Source: Xanthobacter agilis (GTDB lineage Bacteria; Pseudomonadota; Alphaproteobacteria; Rhizobiales; Xanthobacteraceae). Taken from it: 64,000 bases of DNA. Each line of letters opens with the position of its first letter. The first letter of the stretch is position 1. Positions 1 through 7,261 of this stretch are shown one piece after another. The notes below the pieces were generated by a model. It saw only the letters and a program-made list of their open reading frames with translations. It was not told where the DNA came from and made no database searches. Both the position numbers and the translations under genes were made by a program. The stretch is taken from NCBI RefSeq assembly GCF_021730435.1, contig NZ_JABWGX010000003.1, positions 1 to 64,000 of the forward strand, given 5' to 3'.

Positions 1-1
1 C

Positions 2-38
2 CCGTCTTCCGGGCGCGGGACCCGCGCCCGGAAGACGG
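2..38 (-). terminator. 18-bp perfect inverted repeat, probable ptrB terminator
   Basis: Bases 2-19 are the exact reverse complement of bases 21-38, leaving a single unpaired A at 20; in RNA a few inner pairs would open to form the loop. It lies 40 bp past the stop of the minus-strand oligopeptidase gene. The sequence that would show a U-tract on the minus strand is outside the window, so intrinsic termination is inferred from the hairpin alone. Confidence 0.6.
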
Positions 39-77
39 TCCACCAACACCTTCTGCCCTGATGTGCGGAATGTGCCT

Positions 78-2195
78 TCACGCGGGCTCCGAGACCGGCG
101 TCAGGGCCTTCACCGTCTTCAGGGCGAAGGCATAGACGAGGGCGACCTCGTCCAGCCGGTCGAACCGCCCCGAGGCACCGCCATGGCCGGCGTCCATGTT
201 GGTGCGCAGCAGGATCGGTGCGTCCGAGGTGTTCGCGGCCCGCAGCCGCGCCACCCATTTCGCCGGTTCCCAATAGGTCACGCGCGGATCGGTCAGGCCG
301 GCGAGGGCGAAGATCGCCGGATAGGCGGCGGCATGCACGTTATCCACCGGCGAATAGGCGCGGATGCGGGTGAAGGCATCGGGATCGGCGATGGGATTGC
401 CCCATTCGGGCCATTCCGGCGGGGTGAGGGGCAAGGTGTCGTCCAGCATGGTGGTGAGCACATCCACGAACGGCACTTCCGCGACGATGCCCGCGAACAG
501 GTCCGGCCGCAGGTTCGCCACCGCGCCCATCAGCATGCCACCGGCGGAACCGCCATGGGCGACGATGCGATCGGGCGCCGTGAAGCGTTCGCGCACCAGA
601 TGTTCCGCCACCGCGATGAAATCGATGAAGGTGTTGGTCTTGTGGGTCAGCTTGCCCTGGGCATACCAGCGCCAGCCCTTGTCGGTGCCGCCGCGCACAT
701 GGGCGATGGCATAGATGAAGCCCCGGTCCACCAGAGACAGGCGGCTGGTGGAAAAGCTGGATGGTATGGTGATGCCATAGGCCCCATAGCCATAGAGCAG
801 CAGGGGCGCGGAGCCGTCGAGCGGCGTCCCCTTGCGGTAGATCAGGGAGACCGGCACGCTTTCGCCATCGGGCGCGGGGGCGAGGATGCGGCGGGTGACA
901 TAATCCGCGGGATCGTGACCCGAGGGTACCTCCTGGCGCTTCAGCAGGGCCCGCGCGCGGCTCGCCATGTCGTAGGACCAGACCTCCGCCGGGGTGGTCA
1001 TGGAGGCGTAGGTGAAGCGCACCTCGCGGGTGTCGAACGGAAAGCCGGGGGACAGGCCCAGCGCATAGGCCTCCTCGTCGAAGGCGACGGCATGCTCAGC
1101 CCCGGTTTCGAGGTCGCGCACGATGATGCGCGGCAAGCCGCCTTCCCGCTCCAGTCGCGTCATGTGCCGGGCGAAGACGGTGTGGCTCAGGATCATGCGG
1201 CCGGGCGCATGGGGCACCAGATCGCGCCACTGGGCGCGCTCGGGGGTCGCCGTGGGAGCGGTGACGATCTTGAAGTCCTCGGCATCGTCCGCATTGGTGA
1301 GCAGGACCAGCGTGTCGGTTCCGTTCAGCGCGGGGTGATGCTCCACCTCGTAGCGCACGCCGGGCGTGCGCGCCGCCACCAGACGGGGCGGCGCCGCCGG
1401 GTCGGCGAGGTCCAGCAGGTAGACCTCGGATGTCTGGTGGTCGCCGCAGGCGATGAGGCCGAAGGCGCGGGAGTGGGTTTCGCCCAGCGACACGAAGAAG
1501 CCCTTGTCGGCCTCCTCATAGATGAGGAGGTCGGCCTCGGGCGCGGTGCCGAGCACATGGCGGTAGACCTTGGAGGGGCGGTGCTCCGCATCGCGGCGGA
1601 TGTAATAGAGGGCACCGCCGTCAGTGCTCCACAGAAGGTCGCCGGTGGTCTCGCCGATCACGTCCGGCAGGTCGGCGCCGGTGGTCAGGTCCCGGACGCG
1701 GATGCTGTGGAGTTCGGAGCCCTGCTCGTCGGCGGAGAAGGCGAGGCGCCGGTGGTCGCGGCTGTGGCTCCAGTGGCCAAGGTGAAAATAAGCCTTGCCC
1801 TCCGCTTCCTTGTCCCCGTCCAGGATGATGTCCTCGGCGCCGTCCGGCAGCGCCTTGCGGCAGGCGAGGGGGTGCTGGCCGCCGTCGCGGTGCCGGCTGT
1901 AATAAGCGAAGGCGCCGTCCGGGCTCGGAACGGTGGAATCGTCTTCCTTGATGCGGGCGCGCATCTCCGCCACCAGGGTCCGGCGCAGATCGCCGAGGGG
2001 GGCGAAATAGGCATCCGCATACGCGTTCTCGGCTTCGAGATAGGCGCGGATGTCGGGGGCCAGCACAGCGGGGTCGCGCATCACGTCGCGCCAGTTCTCG
2101 GCGCGCAGCCATGCGTAATCGTCGGTGAGGGGAACCCCGCGGACGGTGCGGGTGGAGGGGCGCCGCGCGGCGTGCGGGGGCTCAAGCGCCGTCAT
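78..2195 (-). CDS. ptrB: Oligopeptidase B (S9 family serine peptidase)
   Basis: A 705-residue cytoplasmic prolyl-oligopeptidase-family serine peptidase that would cut short peptides after basic residues. The N-terminal half is the beta-propeller that limits access to small substrates; the C-terminal alpha/beta-hydrolase domain carries the nucleophile in GGSAGG near residue 549, the Asp in a GLTDPRV segment and the His in DAGHGG near the C-terminus. The length matches the family (about 690-710). The start at 2195 ([10 protein letters not shown]) is preferred to an in-frame start 14 codons upstream because GGAGAG lies just before it. The start lies inside the end of msrB (14-bp overlap), so the two are probably cotranscribed and translationally coupled. 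No signal peptide is seen. Confidence 0.93.
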   Translation of the reverse strand: MTALEPPHAARRPSTRTVRGVPLTDDYAWLRAENWRDVMRDPAVLAPDIRAYLEAENAYADAYFAPLGDLRRTLVAEMRARIKEDDSTVPSPDGAFAYYSRHRDGGQHPLACRKALPDGAEDIILDGDKEAEGKAYFHLGHWSHSRDHRRLAFSADEQGSELHSIRVRDLTTGADLPDVIGETTGDLLWSTDGGALYYIRRDAEHRPSKVYRHVLGTAPEADLLIYEEADKGFFVSLGETHSRAFGLIACGDHQTSEVYLLDLADPAAPPRLVAARTPGVRYEVEHHPALNGTDTLVLLTNADDAEDFKIVTAPTATPERAQWRDLVPHAPGRMILSHTVFARHMTRLEREGGLPRIIVRDLETGAEHAVAFDEEAYALGLSPGFPFDTREVRFTYASMTTPAEVWSYDMASRARALLKRQEVPSGHDPADYVTRRILAPAPDGESVPVSLIYRKGTPLDGSAPLLLYGYGAYGITIPSSFSTSRLSLVDRGFIYAIAHVRGGTDKGWRWYAQGKLTHKTNTFIDFIAVAEHLVRERFTAPDRIVAHGGSAGGMLMGAVANLRPDLFAGIVAEVPFVDVLTTMLDDTLPLTPPEWPEWGNPIADPDAFTRIRAYSPVDNVHAAAYPAIFALAGLTDPRVTYWEPAKWVARLRAANTSDAPILLRTNMDAGHGGASGRFDRLDEVALVYAFALKTVKALTPVSEPA

Positions 2196-2667
2196 GGGTC
2201 TCTCCTTCGCCCTTGCCGTCGTCGCTTTCCAGCGCAAGGGCGGTACCGTTCATGCAGAATCGCAGGCCCGTGGGCGCCGGTCCATCGGGAAACACATGGC
2301 CCAGATGGCTGTCGCACCGGGCGCAGCGGACCTCGATGCGGCGCATGCCGTGCGAGGTATCCTCTTGCGTCACGACGGCGTCGGGGGTCACCGGCGAGAA
2401 GAAGCTGGGCCAGCCAGTGCCGGAGTCGTATTTCGCTTCCGAACGGAACAGCGCCGCGCCGCAGGCGACGCAACGGTAGAGGCCTATGCGTTTCTCGTCC
2501 CAATAGGGCCCTGTGAACGCACGCTCGGTGCCGTGCTGGCGGGCGATGCGGAACTGCTCGGGCGTGAGGCACGAGCTCCATTCCGCCTCGCTCTTGATGA
2601 CCTTGGCCGGCGCCTCGGCGTCGGCGCGCGGCGGCTGCGGATCCTGCTCGGAAAGAGTCTTGGGCAT
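2182..2667 (-). CDS. msrB: Peptide-methionine (R)-S-oxide reductase MsrB
   Basis: Reduces methionine-R-sulfoxide in proteins, repairing oxidative damage. The 161-residue product has the MsrB signature GTGWPSF near residue 83, two CxxC zinc pairs (Cys66/Cys69 and Cys115/Cys118) and the catalytic Cys138 in RFCMN. About 25 N-terminal residues precede the conserved domain; they are polar and proline-rich and do not form a signal peptide, so it is probably cytosolic. It is the first gene of a two-gene run, its end overlapping the oligopeptidase B start by 14 bp. The upstream region is shared divergently with the MucR regulator gene and contains a large hairpin at 2730-2769. Confidence 0.95.
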   Translation of the reverse strand: MPKTLSEQDPQPPRADAEAPAKVIKSEAEWSSCLTPEQFRIARQHGTERAFTGPYWDEKRIGLYRCVACGAALFRSEAKYDSGTGWPSFFSPVTPDAVVTQEDTSHGMRRIEVRCARCDSHLGHVFPDGPAPTGLRFCMNGTALALESDDGKGEGETHDGA

Positions 2668-3048
2668 GAGAACCCCGCTGTATTTGGCACAGAGGTAGGC
2701 ATTGCCGCGCGGCCTGACAAGGTATGGACCGGCCTTGAAGCCATCGCCACGGCCGTGGCTTCAAGGCCGCGGGCACCGCGAACGGCGCGCAGCCACGCCG
2801 GAGGCTTGACCGCCGGCAAGGATGCGCTCAAGTCGAACTTGGAAGTACATGAGGAGCGTTGAATTTCTACTTGCATTTGCGGCGGCGCGAACTTAACACC
2901 TTCATGATGCTGAAGACATCGAATCGTGGTCGTTCATGCGTTTCGATGCGGCAAAGCCGGCCTCCCGCAGGTGTCCGCCCCGTGTGGGGGCGTCCCGCCT
3001 GCGCGCCGGGCTGGATTGGGTTCCCGTCGCAGGCATAAAGAAAGTCCC
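2668..3048. promoter_or_regulatory. Divergent msrB/mucR intergenic region with large hairpin
   Basis: 381 bp without a gene between the divergent msrB and mucR starts. Bases 2730-2743 and 2756-2769 form a perfect 14-bp inverted repeat around a 12-nt loop. About 2855-2915 is clearly more AT-rich than the surroundings and is the likely promoter and regulator-binding part for mucR; MucR proteins are known to bind AT-rich targets and often their own promoter. No convincing -35/-10 pair was identified. Confidence 0.4.
2730..2769. repeat. Perfect 14-bp inverted repeat (stem-loop)
   Basis: CGGCCTTGAAGCCA at 2730-2743 is exactly complementary to 2756-2769, with a 12-nt loop. It sits 63 bp upstream of the msrB start and about 280 bp upstream of mucR. 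There is no T-run on either side, so a terminator is not favoured; a leader-RNA structure or protein site is possible. Confidence 0.7.
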
Positions 3049-3462
3049 ATGACTGAAGAAACGGAAGAAAATTCCTTCATCGCCTTGGCCGCGGACATCG
3101 TCTCGGCTTATGTGAGCAACAATTCCGTCGCGGCGGCGGACCTGCCGGCGCTCATCAACGACGTTCATGCCGCTCTGCAGCGCGTCTGCCTGGGCGAGAG
3201 CGAGCCGACGGTAGAGCAGTTGAAGCCGGCGATCCCGGTCAAGAAGTCGGTGGCCGCGGATTACATCGTCTGCCTTGAGGACGGTAAGAAGTTCAAATCC
3301 CTGAAGCGCCACTTGCGAACCCAGTACAACATGACGCCCGAGCAATATCGGGAAAAGTGGGGCCTGCCCGCGGATTACCCGATGGTGGCGCCGAGCTATG
3401 CGGCGGCCCGCTCCGAGCTCGCCAAGCAGATGGGTCTCGGCCAGCAGCGCCGCGGCAGCTGA
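3049..3462 (+). CDS. mucR: MucR/Ros family transcriptional regulator
   Basis: A 137-residue DNA-binding protein of the Ros/MucR family, which controls exopolysaccharide, motility and surface functions in Hyphomicrobiales. The conserved N-terminal oligomerisation region ([16 protein letters not shown]) is followed by the prokaryotic zinc-finger region from about residue 73 and the usual [11 protein letters not shown] stretch. Compared with the Ros zinc site (Cys, Cys, His, His), this protein has Cys75, Asp78, His88 and Tyr93, with Gln92 beside it: two of the four positions are changed. Family members with such changes (the Ml-type proteins) are reported to fold without zinc. The start at 3049 fits the family N-terminus; the frame stays open upstream, but that part looks non-coding. 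Confidence 0.93.
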   Translation: MTEETEENSFIALAADIVSAYVSNNSVAAADLPALINDVHAALQRVCLGESEPTVEQLKPAIPVKKSVAADYIVCLEDGKKFKSLKRHLRTQYNMTPEQYREKWGLPADYPMVAPSYAAARSELAKQMGLGQQRRGS

Positions 3463-3530
3463 CACCCTCGGCTTCGGTCTTTGACCGCGGCCGAAACGCG
3501 GTCCGCGCAAACCCCGCGCGGGTTGGACTG

Positions 3531-3559
3531 AAGGCCCGCCGGTCAAGCCCGCGGGCCTT
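3531..3559. terminator. Hairpin downstream of mucR
   Basis: AAGGCCCGC at 3531-3539 pairs perfectly with 3551-3559 around an 11-nt loop, 68 bp after the mucR stop. It is followed on the plus strand by only a short T-containing stretch (ATGATTTG), so it is a plausible but not strong terminator. Confidence 0.45.
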
Positions 3560-3606
3560 ATGATTTGACGCCCGCGCGGATGGTCGAGTCGGGGATCGTC
3601 CAGCCT

Positions 3607-3640
3607 CGGGCTGTTCCCCTGGGCGGGCTGTTCCCCTGGG
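3607..3640 (+). repeat. 17-bp perfect tandem duplication
   Basis: CGGGCTGTTCCCCTGGG occurs twice head to tail (3607-3623, 3624-3640) in the gene-free stretch between mucR and ubiB. It looks like a recent slippage duplication; no function is apparent. Confidence 0.7.
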
Positions 3641-4105
3641 ATTGTGCCGGGGGACCGTTTCGGCGACGCTGGCTTTGCGCGGCCCGCCTTCCAGACGCAG
3701 CCTTCCCGAGCAGCGCATCAGCGCAAACCTCGCGGCCTCTTTCGGAACGCCGGCAGCATCCGGCCCCCCGTTTTTCGGGACTCTCGTGGCGAGCGCGCGA
3801 CGCTGCCGGGGTGTGATGGCCGGGTCTTGGCGGGGCGCCGACTGCTGGAGGCGTCCCGGCGAGGCCGGTGCATGGCGGGCGCGGCCCGACTGCGCGCCAG
3901 CCTTCGGAGCCCTTTCCCCGACTGTTCGTGGCGCGAGATCTGCGCAAGCCGCGCGGATCGCTTCGGAGCGCCGGCTCTTTTCGGGGGACGCTCCGCCGCC
4001 CCGCCCGGGCCTTTCCGTGGGCCGGGAATGGGGTGGGACGCACCTTGCGTGCCCCCGAACCTGTCGCTGTGGAGCGGCCAACCACCGTCGTGCCGGCAAA
4101 AGCGC

Positions 4106-5674
4106 CTACCGCAGCCACAGGCCCACCAAGGCGAGCGCGATCACCCACAACGCGGCATTGCCCCAGAAGGCCCCGCGCGCCTCGGCCCGGCCGATGCCCT
4201 CCAGGGAGGATGGCGAGAGGTGGATGCCGTCGCGGGTGGCGTCGTCGAGCTGGCTCATCACCCGCGCGGTGCGGGTGAGGAGGGCGGGCACCTCGGTGGC
4301 AAAGTGGCCGACTTCGCCCAGGCCCACGCCGGCCCTTTGAAGCTGCCCCACCGGGCCGAGATTGCGGGCGATCCAGTTTTCCACCACCGGCGCCGCCGTG
4401 CTCCACATGTCGAGCTGCGGGTCGAGGGACCGGGCGACCCCTTCCACCACCACCATGGTCTTTTGCAGCAGCAGCAGTTCGGGCCGCGTCTGCATGTCGA
4501 ACAGGGCCGTCACCTCCAGGAGCAGCGCCAGGAGGCGCGCCATGGAGATCTGGTCGGCGCGGCGGGAATGGATGGGCTCGCCGATGGCGCGGATGGCGAG
4601 GGCGAAATCATCCACCGAATGGTGCAGCGGCACATAGCCGGCCTCGAAATGCACCTCCGCCGTGCGCCGCCAGTTGCGGGTGATGAAGCCGTAGAGGATC
4701 TCCGCCAGGAAGCGGCGTTCCTTAAGGCCGAGGCGCCCCATGATGCCGCAATCCACCACCGCCAGGCGCCCCTTCGCATCCACGAACAGATTGCCGGGGT
4801 GCATGTCGGCATGGAAGAAGCCGTCGCGCATGGCCTGCTGCAGGAACGACTGCATCACGATGCGGGCGATGTTCTTGAGATCATGCCCGGCGGCGACCAG
4901 CGCCGCCTTGTCGGAAAGCTTGATGCCGTCGATCCATTCGGTGGTGAGCACCTCGCGGCTGGAGCGGTCCCAGTCCACCTGGGGCACATGGAGGTCGAGG
5001 TCTTCCCGCGTGTTCTCAGCCAATTCCGTATAGGCGGCGGCTTCCAGGCGCAGATCCATCTCCATGGCCACCGAGCGGGCCATGGTGTCCACCACGCTGG
5101 TGAGGCGCAGGCGCCGGGCTTCGGCGAAGGTGGTCTCGGCGAAGGCCGCGAGCCGGCGGAAGCTCGCCATGTCGGAGGTGAAGCGGCGGCTGATTCCCGG
5201 CCGCAGCACTTTCACAGCCACCGTGCGGCGGGTGCCGTCCGGGTCCACCACCTCGGCCTTGTGCACCTCGGCGATGGAGGCGGCGGCCACCGGCGGGCCG
5301 AACACCGCGAACACCTCGCCGACCGGGCGCTCGAAGGCGTCGGTGACGATTTCTTCCGCCAGCTTCTGGCCGAACGCCGGCATCCGATCCTGGAGCACCT
5401 CCAGATCGCGGGCGACGGTGGGGCCGACCACGTCCGGCCGGGTGGCCAGGAACTGGCCGAGCTTCACATAAGAGGGACCGAGCCGGGACAGGGCCGCGGA
5501 AAACCGGGCGGAGCGGCTGCCCGCGTCGCGGCGGGCGATCAGCCGGGCGATGCGCAGCGCCGGGCGCGCCAGCGGGGGCGCCGCGGCCGGCGACACCAGG
5601 GAGAGCACGCCTTCCCGCGCGAGCACATAGCCGGCACGCAGGAGCCGCGCCGCATCGGCGACAAGAAAGATCAC
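4106..5674 (-). CDS. ubiB: UbiB family kinase-like protein (ubiquinone biosynthesis)
   Basis: A 522-residue member of the UbiB/ADCK atypical kinase family needed for ubiquinone biosynthesis, acting at the inner membrane; its ATPase activity is thought to help move lipid intermediates. The signature KxGQ motif is at about residues 71-74 (YVKLGQFLATRPD), the alanine-rich loop is AAASIAEVHKA, the catalytic loop HADMHPGNLF and the metal motif VDCGIMG. A hydrophobic segment at about 505-521 is the usual C-terminal membrane anchor. It lies downstream of ubiE on the same strand with a 128-bp gap containing tandem repeats and a palindrome, consistent with a ubiE-ubiB operon, an arrangement common in alphaproteobacteria. 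Confidence 0.95.
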   Translation of the reverse strand: MIFLVADAARLLRAGYVLAREGVLSLVSPAAAPPLARPALRIARLIARRDAGSRSARFSAALSRLGPSYVKLGQFLATRPDVVGPTVARDLEVLQDRMPAFGQKLAEEIVTDAFERPVGEVFAVFGPPVAAASIAEVHKAEVVDPDGTRRTVAVKVLRPGISRRFTSDMASFRRLAAFAETTFAEARRLRLTSVVDTMARSVAMEMDLRLEAAAYTELAENTREDLDLHVPQVDWDRSSREVLTTEWIDGIKLSDKAALVAAGHDLKNIARIVMQSFLQQAMRDGFFHADMHPGNLFVDAKGRLAVVDCGIMGRLGLKERRFLAEILYGFITRNWRRTAEVHFEAGYVPLHHSVDDFALAIRAIGEPIHSRRADQISMARLLALLLEVTALFDMQTRPELLLLQKTMVVVEGVARSLDPQLDMWSTAAPVVENWIARNLGPVGQLQRAGVGLGEVGHFATEVPALLTRTARVMSQLDDATRDGIHLSPSSLEGIGRAEARGAFWGNAALWVIALALVGLWLR

Positions 5675-5742
5675 GTCGGGCGCCTTTCAGCCGGAGCGAC
5701 CATCAGACCGGGTCGCGCGGCGCTTGAGCATTTCAATGTGCG

Positions 5743-5756
5743 GATGCCGCGGCATC
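5743..5756. repeat. 14-bp perfect palindrome between ubiE and ubiB
   Basis: GATGCCGCGGCATC reads the same on both strands. It lies in the 128-bp gap between ubiE and ubiB, next to a 16-bp tandem repeat. It could be a protein site or simply part of an mRNA hairpin in the intercistronic region. Confidence 0.5.
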
Positions 5757-5761
5757 TGCCC

Positions 5762-5805
5762 GCCTTGGCCTCCACGCGCCTTGGCCTCCACGTGCCTTGG
5801 CCTCA
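5762..5805 (+). repeat. 16-bp tandem repeat running into the ubiE stop codon
   Basis: GCCTTGGCCTCCACGC at 5762-5777, a copy differing in the last base at 5778-5793, and a partial third copy at 5794-5805. The third copy includes the ubiE stop codon (complement of 5803-5805), so the end of the coding sequence forms part of the repeated unit. Confidence 0.7.
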
Positions 5806-6603
5806 GATGCGGAAACCCCAATGCAGTGCCACCACGCCGCCGGTCATGCGCATGAAATCCACGCGCTTGAAGCCGGCGTCGCGCATCATCTGCGCGAACG
5901 CCTCCGCATGGGGGAAGCGGCGGATGGATTCCACCAGATATTGATACGGCTCGGCATCGCCCGCCACGCGCTTGCCGATGGCCGGGATGACCTTGAATGA
6001 ATAGGTCTCATAGACCTTGTCGAGCCCCGGCACGTCCACCTTGGAGAATTCGAGCACGAAGGCGCGCCCGCCGGGCTTCAGCACGCGGCGCATCTCCTTG
6101 AGCGCCAGCGGGATGCGCGGCACATTGCGGATGCCGAAGGCGATGGTGACCGCATCGAACGTGCGGTCGGCGAAGGGCAGTTCCTCCGCATTGGCCTCCT
6201 GGAAGTCCACCTTGCCCGCGAGGCCACGGGTTTCGGCGCGCGCGCGGCCGACCGCCAGCATGTCGGCGTTGATGTCGGCGACGGTGACGCGGGTGCCTGT
6301 GCCGCCGGCCTCGGCCACGCGGAAGGCGACGTCGCCGGTGCCGCCGGCGAGGTCCAGCAGGTGGAAGGGGCGGTCTCCCGGCGGCGGGCGCAGCTTGGAG
6401 ACCAGCGCCCCCTTCCACACCCGGTGCATGCCGGCGGACATCAGGTCGTTCATGATGTCGTAGCGCTGCGCCACCTTGTGGAACACGTCGTCCACCAGGG
6501 CCTGCTTCTCCTGGAGCGGCACGGTGCGATAGCCGAAATGGGTATCCGCGGCCCCGTTGGGGCGGTCGGACGACGGGTTCGGCTCAAGGATCGGGTCCGT
6601 CAT
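5803..6603 (-). CDS. ubiE: Demethylmenaquinone/2-methoxy-6-polyprenyl-1,4-benzoquinol methyltransferase
   Basis: SAM-dependent C-methyltransferase acting in ubiquinone (and, where present, menaquinone) synthesis. The 266-residue product has the family N-terminal segment FGYRTVP, then [16 protein letters not shown], motif [13 protein letters not shown], the ADINADML acidic region and the IAFGIRNVP signature, ending in WGFRI. The frame is open far upstream, but the start at 6603 (MTDPILEP) fits the family; the upstream part reads through the neighbouring small gene in the wrong frame. About 30 N-terminal residues precede the conserved core. ubiB follows on the same strand. Confidence 0.95.
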   Translation of the reverse strand: MTDPILEPNPSSDRPNGAADTHFGYRTVPLQEKQALVDDVFHKVAQRYDIMNDLMSAGMHRVWKGALVSKLRPPPGDRPFHLLDLAGGTGDVAFRVAEAGGTGTRVTVADINADMLAVGRARAETRGLAGKVDFQEANAEELPFADRTFDAVTIAFGIRNVPRIPLALKEMRRVLKPGGRAFVLEFSKVDVPGLDKVYETYSFKVIPAIGKRVAGDAEPYQYLVESIRRFPHAEAFAQMMRDAGFKRVDFMRMTGGVVALHWGFRI

Positions 6604-6851
6604 GACGGGTCGGTACCACACGCTGTTCCAGATGGCGCGGGACCTTAGCGGATGACGCGGCGCGATGCCATGCGGCGGGAAGAGGCGGAGCGCCGGAACG
6701 TCCCCGTCGGGCATCTTTGCGTTCAATTCCGCATTTTTCGCGCGGCCCCGCGCGGTCTGGCCGCGATCGGGGGAGGGGAAGCGATGATCCCTTCCGGCCG
6801 CAAAGGGGCGCGCGGGGCGCCGCGACACGGGATCTTGAAGCGAAACCAGAC

Positions 6852-7049
6852 TCAGCGCGACGAGCCGTGGGGCTTGCCGAGGCCGGACACGTCGAATTCC
6901 AGCCCTTCGCGGCTGTAGCGGGGCTCGGGGGTCTTGGTGGCAAGGGTGTTCTGGAACGGCAGGGTGCCGATGTTCAAGCCGCGCCGCTGCTTGCGCGCCG
7001 CGATCTCCTTCCGCATGGGGAAGACAGGAACATTGATCGTGATCGTCAT
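6852..7049 (-). CDS. Small protein of unknown function (65 aa)
   Basis: I do not assign a family. The 65-residue product begins [16 protein letters not shown], has a basic middle ([11 protein letters not shown]) and a polar C-terminus ([15 protein letters not shown]). There is no signal peptide or membrane segment, so it would be cytosolic. Support for its being real: a good ribosome-binding site (GGAGAG, five bases before the ATG), a composition quite unlike the antisense and shadow frames around it, and an AT-rich upstream region with a perfect TTACG-N4-CGTAA palindrome at 7106-7119. It stands alone between the hybrid kinase gene and ubiE, all on the minus strand. Confidence 0.6.
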   Translation of the reverse strand: MTITINVPVFPMRKEIAARKQRRGLNIGTLPFQNTLATKTPEPRYSREGLEFDVSGLGKPHGSSR

Positions 7050-7105
7050 AGCCGCTCTCCGATTGTATTCGTCTGTACAAAACAGCAGGAAAACGTCACT
7101 TCCGT

Positions 7106-7119
7106 TTACGGTTTCGTAA
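7106..7119. promoter_or_regulatory. Operator-like palindrome TTACG-N4-CGTAA
   Basis: TTACG (7106-7110) and CGTAA (7115-7119) are exact complements separated by GTTT. The element lies 57 bp upstream of the 65-aa protein gene in an AT-rich stretch, the position expected for a promoter-proximal regulator site. The regulator is unknown. A similar TCACG-N4-CGTGA element is at 42385-42398. Confidence 0.4.
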
Positions 7120-7261
7120 CATGTCCATGCCGTGAGGGCGTGCTTCTGTGGCACGCGTCCATAACGCCGTCTGAACGGGGCGTTTATTTGACCTTCATGG
7201 GGATGAAGCGCGGCACAATCGAGAACGCGGGCGTCGCCGTTGCCGGCGTGGTTAACGCTTC

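Larger units (their letters stand above)
3463..4105. other. 643-bp region without a credible gene
   Basis: Lies between the convergent ends of mucR and ubiB. Open frames exist on both strands but their products are Arg/Ala/Pro-rich, match no family I recognise, and are what high GC gives by chance. Visible structure: a 9-bp hairpin at 3531-3559 and a perfect 17-bp tandem duplication at 3607-3640. The rest is high-GC sequence in which I see nothing else. Confidence 0.5.

Noticed and set aside
63-2516. 817-residue open frame on the plus strand opposite ptrB and msrB
   Set aside because: It lies antisense to two clear genes, its product is His/Gly/Arg/Ala-rich without a recognisable domain, and such frames are expected opposite G/C-third-position codons.
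3644-5944. 766-residue plus-strand open frame
   Set aside because: Most of it is antisense to ubiB; the composition is His/Gly/Arg-rich and the part outside ubiB has no conserved features.
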